Below, in pieces: positions 1 to 9,177 of a DNA stretch of 64,000 bases. The DNA is from Lineus longissimus (taxonomy: Eukaryota > Nemertea > Pilidiophora > Heteronemertea > Lineidae): assembly GCF_910592395.1 (NCBI RefSeq), contig NC_088318.1:13702349-13766348 (forward strand), written 5' to 3'. The position numbers and the translations under genes are program-made. Below the pieces are notes generated by a model. The model was not told where the DNA came from, did not search any database, and saw only the letters and a list, made by a program, of their open reading frames with translations. Numbering within the stretch: the first letter of the stretch is position 1; every line of letters starts with the position of its first letter.

Positions 1-90
1 AAGAACAGGCATCAAACCGCGTGATTATCGATTTTTAACCCACAAATGAGATATCTTTTTGTCACAAAAGCTCTACTGATGAATACACAC

Positions 91-3000
91 CTTTCTTCAC
101 TTTAAGCTTGTCTCGCAGTCTCTTGAAGTCAGGAACATTATTGCGAAGAAATAAATAGTCAACGGACGAATGCCAGATGAAATCATCAAACGACACCACT
201 TTAAAATCACAGTCAGTGCAGCGTATCTTATCACATACTCTGAAAAGAGAAATACGGCCAAGTATTGTCCTAATCCTTCATTATATTTAAAGTTGTTACA
301 AATGTGCATGGAGTTCAACACAAGCTTTTTGAGCAGAGTACCCTGTACTGTTTTAATACTTGTTGATGTCTCGTGGCACACGGGCCATCAACGAAAGGAA
401 AATGTCTATAGTTGAGCAAAAGCCATACCTTTGGTTCATAGAATTTGCTAATCCCTGAGCATATTGACTCCCTCCTAGATACAATGGAAAACATCTGAAA
501 TAGTCAATGGATATGAAATGAATCAAACAGATCGCTGTAGAAATTGTATTTTTAAGAAAAGGGAAAAGCCCACAAAACTTTCAGATCCTGAAATGATATC
601 CAAATCAGATTTTAATGTATAAACTTTCAGTGTTGTCTGTTTTGGTAACCAAGTTTAGCAGTCCTAGAGTGTTCCGCAACACAGTTTTTTGGTCAGGGTG
701 GTGTCCTTTGGCCAGTATTTCTCTCTACTCTTCACTGGGGAGAAGGTCACTAGGGAGAAGGTCTCTGAAGACAAGAGCTGGAGTCTGGTCTCCAGCTTAA
801 CATTCACATCCAGCAGATTCTCGGAAGCCTATCCTTTGAAGGGGTTTGTCCTAAAAAACTGGTAGACTTACTTTTTTGTTGCAGATGTCACTAACCTCGT
901 CTCACCACCCGAAAGTCGAGGAGAGTCCGTGTCAATGTCCTGTCAGAAGAAAATGATCGCTGAATCATGGGTTTGAAATAAAGATACTTTGATTGAAAAC
1001 AAAAAATACCTCCAAAGATCTGTCATTTCAAAGTGATCACTGCAGTACTGTAGAAGCTCTCACTTTAAGAACTATAAGGATTCTGACAAACTGTATCTAG
1101 ATTACTAAGGGCAATATGACAAATTTTGGCTCAAAATTGGTTGCCTCCTTGAGATGGTGTCCTCCCTCCTACAGTACATGTAGTTTCGATTGAGGGAATT
1201 AAGTTCCTCCTTTCTGTAGTGATTTCCCACAACTGCCAAGTGGCCGTGAATTATTTTATTCATAATATGAAATTTATCTAAGATAGGAAAAAAGACCTCA
1301 AGTTTTGCAAAGTAAGGTGGTACAATACTTGACTTGCCAAACTCAGCTCGACGCCGAACTGCAGCGCCACTCGCGGACAAAGATAGAACAACTCGACATT
1401 TTTTTTCACCGGTTTTCTCGCTGCGCATGCGTACCAGCGGAAATCAACAAAAGATGACGCTGGTACGCATGCGCAGCGAGAAACCCGGTGAAAAAAATGT
1501 CGAGTTGTTTTATCTTTGTCCGCGAGTGGCACTGCAGTTCAGCGTCGAGCTGAGTTTGGCAAGTCAAGTATTAGTATGTACTTCCAACTGCACCATACTT
1601 GCAGTGGGAACAAAATATCAAACCTGGTTCGATTCTGGCAGACCCATAATATCATCAATCATGTCATCCAGATCATTGTTAGGTTTTCTCCTGAAAAAAA
1701 TTAACAATTCTGTCTAAGTTTTGGTTATACTATGGCTGGGGATCATTTCCAACAATGTATCTTGATCCCAAAACTAAAAGTCCCTGCGGCCCCTCCTCCA
1801 CACTTACAGTACACTATCATTATACACAAGGATATTTTCAATTCTGGCCCCTTATAAGACCCCCTTTAGGAGGGGCTCTTAAGATACACGTGTGTGCGGG
1901 AGTATATAATGTAAATGAAGTGAAATAAAGAGAGTAAATATTGTATATCCAACAAACAATTTTTTTTGGTATTTTTCTGAATTAACTCCGTTGAGTTTAC
2001 CGATTTCTCCGCGATCTTCCGGTGGTGGTTGCTATCCCATTGGTTGAAATTAATTTAAATCTTCATGGGAATTCGCTACATCATATGCCTAAGAAATTGG
2101 CCAATTATATTAATATTTTTATCAGAGAAATATCCGTCCTAAATAATGACAGAAAAGGGTGGTTTATTTCAATTTTGTGTCGACATGATCGAGGTCACGT
2201 GACATAAAAACAAAACAATCGCACACACCCGTCCAAAAAAGGCACTTTAAGAAAAACAAATACGTTTTTCCAGCTTAAAACCACACTGACGACTAAGTTA
2301 TATTGGTCTACTGCCCAAATCTGAAGTATCAAATTGAATCACAAACTAGAACTAGCTCTATTTAGCTATAGTTGCGTGAAAAATTCGGGTGAGCGACGTA
2401 CATTCTGTACCCTAGCGGCCAATAATTAAACTACTTTCAGCCGTCTGCTCCGGTCTCGTTAGGGAGTTTTTCCCAAATGTACGCGATGATGACGTGCCCC
2501 ATTAACAGGACGTAACATCTATTTTAAAATGCGTTTCGAAAGTGAATGCATGAGGACAACCCATTTGTGTCGTATATCACTGGAAACGCCCGATTCCCGT
2601 GAATAAGGTCAATCACAATGTATTACATTACCAAAACAAAAATGTGTCGGAAGGAACTATATGGATGGTCCCATCGCACCCCCCCCCCTCCAGCAGTATG
2701 ACACAGAAGGGCTAGTTGACTGTCCACCGGGGGGGTTTGGGGGGAGCTTCCCCCCAACGCACTGGTAAAAACCTATGTCGACGGAGGGGGTTTGGGGGGT
2801 GTCCCCCCATTGTAACAGCTGTAGTTGTTAGAGCTTGCACTTAACATATGCTCGTAGGGGGGTTCGGGGGAGCTCCCCCGACCTAAAGGGGGGCTCACTA
2901 AGTTCTTGACTTTACATATTAATCCACTGGAGATCCGTGCTACCCCCCCCCCCCACCCCCCCCCTCCAATCAAACACAAAAATAGTGTACATCCCGGTGG

Positions 3001-3174
3001 TCGTTTGCCGGATTTTAATCTGGACACCTATGGCATGCACCTTGAAAATTGACTGTTGTTTGTTGATTGTGGAGACGGCCTTCCATTCCGGCTCGTTTCA
3101 CGAGGTTTATTTGAGGTTTGCTTGCAGAATTTGGATTCTACTTCATCCAGAAGGTCATCTAAATCATCTGCCAT
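91..3174 (-). CDS. CFAP418: CFAP418 (C8orf37) orthologue, five of about six coding exons
   Basis: Coding exons in transcript order: 3174-3041, 1690-1624, 939-872, 494-429, 239-91. The last exon lies left of base 1. The phases join without a break and give 161 residues; the human protein has 207. The start MADDLDDLLDEVESKFC is almost the same as the vertebrate N-terminus. Exon 2 encodes the acidic NDLDDMIDDIM segment, exon 4 the LYLGGS segment, and exon 5 the conserved RCTDCDFKVVSFDDFIW block with its CxxC pair, then VDYLFLRNNVPDF. The family is a small ciliary protein; in humans it is found at the base of the photoreceptor cilium, and mutations cause cone-rod dystrophy and Bardet-Biedl syndrome. 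The exon 1 donor (GTGCAT) and exon 2 donor (GTTTGA) are weak. Identity is very likely. The missing piece is the C-terminal tail of about 35-45 residues. Confidence 0.93.
1327..1571. mobile_element. Fold-back element with about 114-bp inverted arms, CFAP418 intron 2
   Basis: The left arm, about 1327-1440, and the right arm, about 1458-1571, are inverted copies with only a few mismatches; both contain CTCGCGGACAAAGAT, CAACTCGACATTTTTTT and CGCTGCGCATGCGTACCAGC. The loop is about 18 nt. The mirrored open frames on both strands here follow from the palindrome and are not genes. Arms this alike suggest recent origin or gene conversion between arms. Confidence 0.85.
2680..2905. repeat. Series of G-run/C-run palindromes in CFAP418 intron 1
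   Basis: Three blocks follow the pattern CGGnGGGGGTTTGGGGGG, short spacer, CCCCCC (2728-2755, 2780-2808, 2857-2882), the third reading GGGGGGTTCGGGGGAGCTCC. Each can fold as a G:C hairpin, and the G runs fit a quadruplex pattern. They are spaced about 50-80 bp apart. A further C tract follows at 2943-2967. Confidence 0.8.
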
Positions 3175-3608
3175 TGTGATTATTAAAATCGGAATTCTCT
3201 TTGAATGAAGAAAATCAATATTATGATAGGAATCCAAGGAACATTTTCGTTGTTTTTTTTCTTGTTGTTGCAGTCGCAATAATATTGCTTGCACCGATTC
3301 CGTGCTTACCGAAAAGCGACTTGACATACAGGTTATTCTTGCCTATAACGTCTTTGGGTGGCATTTGCAATGAGGCCCGATTGGGCACATGATAGTGGTT
3401 CTTGAATAAATCATACGCGATCGAGCAATACTAGGCCTAGAGGGCGGAGTTTACTACAAAGATTTCTTGAGTATTCACACCCACTCCTGTTGATACCCCT
3501 TTGTGGGCCTAATTAAATGTATGGTACATCTTCAGTTGCCCAAGAAGGTATAGAAGACGTTATAGACAAGGATAACCTGTATATTTTCTTATCGCCTAGT
3601 CAATATCA
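3175..3608. promoter_or_regulatory. Head-to-head intergenic region, CFAP418 / DUSP exon 1a
   Basis: The start codons of CFAP418 (minus) and DUSP exon 1a (plus) lie only 434 bp apart, so both 5' UTRs and both start sites must fit here. This is the arrangement of a shared bidirectional promoter. No TATA box stands out. Promoter function is inferred from geometry only. Confidence 0.5.
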
Positions 3609-3925
3609 ATGCTTGACGGACAGAATATGAATGAAGCCGGAATGCAGGGGGAGAAAGAACGTGAACGATGTATCAAAACTAGTCAATATTTTGAGGAAGT
3701 GTCACGGATACTAAAGGAATACAGACCAAAGAAATTGCCCATCGTTCGGTCCTCGAACTCTGGGCCCTCTCATCTTGACCCGCAATGTTTTGAGACCCTA
3801 AGCTCGATAGTGGTGAGGCAAACGCATGAGAGTCAGGATGGGCCCTCTTGGGTGGCGACAGTTCGGGATGCGCTAAAACCGACGGAGTATACCGAGGTGT
3901 TCCCTAATGTGATTATTGGCCAAAA
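3609..3925 (+). CDS. DUSP3-like: DUSP alternative first exon 1a
   Basis: This exon encodes 105 residues plus two bases, from ATG at 3609 (a second in-frame ATG is at 3627) to a strong donor, AA|GTAAGT. The N-terminus is charged and Ser-rich, has no recognisable domain, and ends in TEVFPNVIIGQ, the segment that begins the phosphatase fold. It is the longest of the three alternatives. Confidence 0.85.
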
Positions 3926-6720
3926 GTAAGTTGACAGGTATCATCCCCACCCCCGCTCATGTACATTGACTCATGTAGCGTAAGAGCTACCACTCATTTC
4001 ATATGACGTCATCTTCGCCGGTATAGGCCTACTTGTGAAAGTCAGTATTCCCAATACAATATACAACGGCTATTTAAATCGTAACCTCTGCTCGTGGAGA
4101 GTGGCTCGACATGGTGAGTCAGTATTCCCAATACAATAAATAATACAACGGCTATTTAAATCGTAACCTCTGCTCGTGGAGAGTGGCTCGACATGGCGAT
4201 GGAGGAAGAAGTGTTAAAGGGTATCCAAGAACTGACTCAGATAATTGACGAATGTCGACCAGAAGGGGTTAGTCCCGTTCGTCACGCGTTATTCCCGACT
4301 GAGGTCTTTCCAAATCTCTTCTTAGGCCAAGGGTGAGTCATGATTATTTCTCAATCGCATGGGCCGATATTTTGATTTTGCCATGCAGTGCAACGCTATT
4401 AATAGGTAGGCCTGTAATAGTCTAAGTATGTATACATACATACTTAGACTATAGCACTTTTATATGCCTAGCTAGTGGTGCGCGTCAGTCGGTAGGTGTC
4501 ACTGTATCCGCTATACCGTAGTTTCAGAAATTGCTGAGGAGATTCAGAATGCATGATCGTAATCGTAAGAGCCACTAAAATGCCATAATTGGTCATTTCT
4601 AATCAGTCCTATCATTCGCAATACTAGGACATGAGCCTATAACGTTGTCTTGCCACCTCACCGGCCACCTCACCGGCCACCGTATTCCACCCTGTCCTTA
4701 TTTGGGTGTAAAGGAAACCACATCTACGTCATACGCTCATTATGTTGTTAGCGAATCAATAAATAAGCTGTGCTTCTTTGGATGCTACACTAGCATAGAT
4801 TAAAAATATCGGTGACACTGGACTGTGGGAGAATTTTTAAACATTCCGAAATGACTGAGGATAAGAAAACGGCCGTGGCTGGTTTCGTGGCGGAGATAAA
4901 ACAGGTTGTGAAGGACGTGCGCCCGCCGGGTGTTCGGTCGCAAGCAGACGACGGACCGTCAAGGGCGGGAGCCCGACCCACGCCCTGGCTTTTTACCTAT
5001 CAAGGACTAATAGCCGATCTGGAACCTTTCAATGAAGTCTATCCCAACATACTTCTTGGGCAAGGGTAGGTTGTTCTTGATCTTCGCCTCTCAACGATGT
5101 TAGCGTTTGTTTGCTGCTGGAACAACCTACTTGTGGTTAATTCATCGAGATTAATTAACCTCCGTGAACATGCGCGTCACATACGTCACTTTTCGCGGTA
5201 AATTTGAAGATTAATATCGTTTAATTGTAAAAAAATATTGGTCGGACAGCGCACGGCCGACGATTCCGCCACCTCGATCGGTCGCAACCGCTCCTGATAG
5301 ATCTAACAGTAGGCAGCATGTTGGTCCCTCGTTCAGGTCTTGTTTTCTGCCGGCGCTGGAATATCGTCCTCTTCATATCCTCGGCTTCTGCTAATCATTC
5401 CGCTATTTTATATCTTTTACAAGTCACCGTACTAATATTGTATATCTAGACTCCTATGTCGTCCATTTCGTCATCTTGATCGTTCTGTCGCCCAGTACAG
5501 AAAAAAGGCGATCAGGACGAAATTGACTGCGGAGTCGACTGGCGTCCAACAGAAGGGAGGTTTGCAAGTCCATAGTATAGACATAGTGGAAATGCCCGTG
5601 ACTCATTGGTTTCCATGGCCATGCGCCGTAAGGATTGCAAGCAGTGACAGACCCCAGCTGACAGACTTCACAGGAACATTGTACAGAAAAGTATATTCCT
5701 AATTTGTCCTACTGGTCATGTTTCATGTTACATTTGTATTTTGAAATGTTCGTCATTTCAGGACCGTTGCTGAAGACATCAAGAAGCTTCGAGATCTTGG
5801 GGTGACCCATGTCGTCAACACCGCAATGGGGAAGAAATTCACCCAGATTAACACAAATGAGGAATACTACCAGCCATTTAAGATAAAGTTCTACGGGTTT
5901 GAGGCGATGGACGTCATGACATACCCAATCCAGAAACACTTCCAGGGGACGGCTGATTTCATTGACCAAGCACTCAAGGAAGGAGGTAGGTGAAGATCCG
6001 AGTCAATCCAAAGTGCAGTGGTGGTGTACACCCAAAAAACAGGGATTCCACAGATTCTAAACATTTAACATTCAAAGGAAGGGTTCGACCAGAATTAGAC
6101 AACGCAGGCGATTTTTGCCGTACGACGACAATGTCAAGGACGGCGCAGCGTGAGTCCATGCCTGGAACAGGGTTGACTCGTGTTGTGGCAACATGTAACA
6201 TTTATTTCTAATTTTTGACCTAATAGATGGTTATTGAGCCCTGGATTAAGGCACATTATATGTAAGATCGATAAAGACGTATGGTGAAAGTAACTATTGG
6301 ATCCTTTGACACATTTGCATGAGCCCGTCCGATCGAGTCACATCCAACTGTTCATCGATAGTGAAGACAGCAACCTACGACAATGTGACACTTCTTAATG
6401 ATGTCAACTTCTACATAATTTGCCGATTACCTCTTCCAGGGAAAGTATTTGTCCACTGCCACCAAGGCCGGAGTCGATCTGCCTCGATCGTCCTCAGCTA
6501 CCTCATGCTCTACCAAGGGATGACGGTCAAGGAGGCTATGAAGACAGTCCGCTTAAAACGGGAGGTGTCCCCAAACGATGGGTTCATACGGAGGTTGTGC
6601 GAATTGAACTATGACTTGCAAAATAAAACAAATAATGCTGTTAGTGACGCTGTTGGAATTTCCTGTGATGTGGAAACACCAGTTGTAGACGAAGTTGTGC
6701 AAAATGCGACCGTAGAGTGA
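3609..6720 (+). CDS. DUSP3-like: DUSP3/VHR-like atypical dual-specificity phosphatase, three isoforms by first exon
   Basis: The coding region is one of three first exons (3609-3925, 4193-4332 or 4851-5065) joined to common exons 5762-5985 and 6440-6720. Each first exon ends two bases into a codon and fits the same acceptor. Products are 273, 214 and 239 residues; human DUSP3 has 185. Common exon 2 carries TVAEDIKKLRDLGVTHVVN, matching the VHR core, and a candidate general acid in EAMD (Asp97 in the middle isoform). Exon 3 carries the signature HCHQGRSRSAS (HCx5R, nucleophile Cys128 in the middle isoform), then SYLMLYQ and REVSPNDGF. The family removes phosphate from Tyr and Ser/Thr of MAP kinases and other substrates. 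No CH2/rhodanese domain is visible, so this is an atypical DUSP. The closest family is DUSP3; a DUSP13/DUSP29 relation is possible. Confidence 0.9.
4041..4195 (+). repeat. Tandem duplication of the leader of DUSP exon 1b
   Basis: The stretch 4041-4113 is repeated at 4118-4195, nearly identical apart from a small insertion (AATA) in the second copy. Each copy ends in the same GTGGCTCGACATGG context. Only the second copy's ATG (4193) opens the phosphatase reading frame. The first copy's ATG (4111) opens a 10-codon ORF stopped by TAA at 4141-4143. Confidence 0.9.
4193..4332 (+). CDS. DUSP3-like: DUSP alternative first exon 1b
   Basis: This exon encodes 46 residues plus two bases, starting MAMEEEVLKGI and ending TEVFPNLFLGQ before donor GG|GTGAGT. 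It was identified by its conserved end and its splice phase, which equals that of exons 1a and 1c. It is the shortest leader and gives the isoform closest in size to human DUSP3. Confidence 0.85.
4417..4452. repeat. Perfect 17-bp inverted repeat with 2-nt loop
   Basis: Bases 4417-4433 are the exact reverse complement of 4436-4452, in the intron between DUSP first exons 1b and 1c. It is AT-rich and not followed by a T run. No function is known. Confidence 0.9.
4851..5065 (+). CDS. DUSP3-like: DUSP alternative first exon 1c
   Basis: This exon encodes 71 residues plus two bases. The first in-frame ATG is at 4851 (MTEDKKTAVAG); the open frame continues upstream to 4812 without another ATG. It ends in NEVYPNILLGQ before donor GG|GTAGGT, the same phase as 1a and 1b. 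NEV matches human DUSP3 (NEVTP) better than the other two, so this may be the ancestral first exon. Confidence 0.85.
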
Positions 6721-7361
6721 TGTGTCTAGATTAATATGTTTTCATCATTTGTAGCATTTATATGACGTTTGATCTATACGTCTCAGGGGCCATGCGCTCG
6801 TAGATTCGTGCAACTCGAGGCAGGGGCGGTTGGCTTGGCGAAACTATGAAGCCGTTATACGAGACCTCCCCTTCTTACGGTAGCCTGCCAGTGGTCCCGC
6901 CAGAGCCTCGGGCGTTCAATGAGAGTGCTGTCAGGATCGTTGACTATCTATGCAGTTGCTCAATCTCGGCCGCATAATCTATACTGACCGTCTTCAATCG
7001 ATCAGACAGCGAAAGCGGCCCTTAAAGGGACGATTTGGAATACACTTTTGAGGCCGAGTGTCTTTCAGTGATACTGGAATGTGTTGCACGTCAAAGTCCG
7101 CCAACTTTTCCAGGCTAGGCATATGAAATAAGTATCACCAGCGTCATTGGTAGACGTAGCATTCTTCAAAGTGCACGTAATATATATAGCGACCATTTAT
7201 ATAAAAATGCGGACATTGCACATAGAAAGGGTGTGTAGGTGGCGTGTTTAACATTACTGGAAGTTGAACATTTATGTTACTTTCTTTATATGGTGGTTAC
7301 TCATATTGTTTGTACAGAACAAATATTTTTATTTGGAAAAATAATTGTTTGACAATGCTGA

Positions 7362-7367
7362 AATAAA
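7362..7367 (+). terminator. Candidate polyadenylation signal, DUSP gene
   Basis: This is an AATAAA hexamer about 640 bases after the DUSP stop codon, in AT-rich sequence. Assigned by position and motif only. Confidence 0.45.
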
Positions 7368-7887
7368 ATAATATCTGTCTGTAAAATATATAGTGTCGCA
7401 GTTACTACTTTCGTCTTGACGGGTTTGAGTTGTCCTATGGCGCCGGGTGGTTGTTCTCCATCAATTTCAGTGTTCCCAGGGGTAAACACAGAAAAATGTC
7501 CATCTTTCAGCGTTCCAAACAATGGGGGAAAACACTCAATCGGAAAAACTCGAAAATGTTACAACGAGGCAACTTTAAATATTCCGTGAGCAGTGAAAGT
7601 CTACGCCAACTGTTCCTGCTTATCGACTGTAAATACATGTGGTTTTATACATTGCCGTATATCCCATACAAAGTTCTCCTGCACGTACACACATCAGGAT
7701 TAATTGGAAAATTGAATCATCAGTTTTATGTGCTACTAATTACCCCTGCCTGCAGTCAGAGCTGGATAAATTGCTCGTTATCTTTTATGTCTGCAGGGTA
7801 ATTACAAAATGGCAAGTTTTTGATAGACCCGTGATCGATAATCATTTATGCCCATATAAAAAACAATGAAAATTGTCTTTCGCTTAA

Positions 7888-8621
7888 AGGGACAATGGTC
7901 GCGAGCTTCCTCTCGCCTATCAGATGGTCAATATAGAGGTCAAATAAGCGTTAAATAGATATTAACGGAATATCTACTTAAAGGAATTACTGTTTAACGA
8001 AACTAAATGCTGATCAACAGGAATGCAATTCAAGTTCAACGGGAAAGATAACGGTGAACGGGAATATATATATCTGTTTATTCCTCCTATTATAGAAGAT
8101 TACAAAAAATTCAAAGCAACATATAACAACTAATGTACACTATTTACATACATTTATTGTGACCTTATTGGTACGCCATAAATATAGGCCTATGTGCGGA
8201 ATTCAGAAAACAAACAATTACTGGATACTTTTTAGTTTATTGACAAAGTTAAACTATTGTAAAGGCGACCTCCCTTCCTGACTGTAAAATAAAGAGGTGC
8301 GTGCGAGGGGAGGAGTTAACATGACTGACCCTGTTATGTGAGGACTTCTTACGGGGGCTCTAGACCTAATCTAAAGGGACCGTTGGGTATGTGATTAAGG
8401 CGGTCACTGGGTAGCATAATGTTCCTATACTTGCCACCATGCACCGCCATTTAACACACTGATGCTGAGCCCAACAATGGTATTTACTAGTTGCGAGGAG
8501 ATTTAAAGTTGTTATTACAGTTCAGCGATTGTTCAGTGATCATGTTCGGAGAAGTCACGGTCCTACAGGGATCGCTTTGTGCATGAAAAACCCAACGTAT
8601 CTCAATACCAAGGTTGTCCCT
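7888..8621. mobile_element. Possible non-autonomous element with TTAA target duplication
   Basis: The left end reads TTAA|AGGGACAA and the right end TTGTCCCT|TTAA, an 8-bp terminal inverted repeat bounded by TTAA on both sides. TTAA targets are typical of piggyBac and Kolobok superfamilies. There is no transposase frame inside. The short inverted repeat makes this tentative. Confidence 0.45.
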
Positions 8622-9177
8622 TTAAAATGTCCATTTTTGGTTCAGGAAGTCTTTTCGTGTCTTTCCCCTAATGTCATTACCAGGGTTAGCTGAGCACTGG
8701 GTTTCTAGTTATCTTACAGGGCTACAAACACTTTAATCTCTATTTTCGTGTCAAGTTTCTATATTTGGGCCCTCACAATGAATAATGACACCATTGACCT
8801 GATTTCGGGGAACTGGGTCACCACCTGGGCGGCGTATTAACGGGGTATTAACCAGATCAGCAAATCAGTGACTATTAATTATTAACCGCATATGTCGGAG
8901 AGGAATAATTCATTTCTTCATCCTCTAAATACAGCATAAAGACAATTGACCCTCACGAAGTCAATCAATGCTGAGAGTAAGATCGATTTTTTTCCGCTCA
9001 AACCTTTGGTATACATTGTATATTCTTTTATTGACGAAGTGATCCAAGAAAAGCATCGGGGTTCAATCCGCGGTCAGGTCAAACAGGCGCCCAGGTCTAA
9101 TTTTAGAATCGGAATACGCACTTTATGTGCATAGGTTTCTCTGTGTTCCTGGACGCGAGAGTGTCGACTTGACCGAC

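Larger units (their letters stand above)
6721..9177. other. Intergenic region, DUSP to GAN
   Basis: I see no gene here. The region holds the DUSP 3' UTR with a candidate polyadenylation signal and a TTAA-bounded repeat-like element (7888-8621). An open frame at 7430-7801 has no recognisable protein features and is probably chance. Confidence 0.6.

Noticed and set aside
1105-1717. Open frames on both strands resembling each other
   Set aside because: They arise from the two arms of the fold-back element and have no protein family features.
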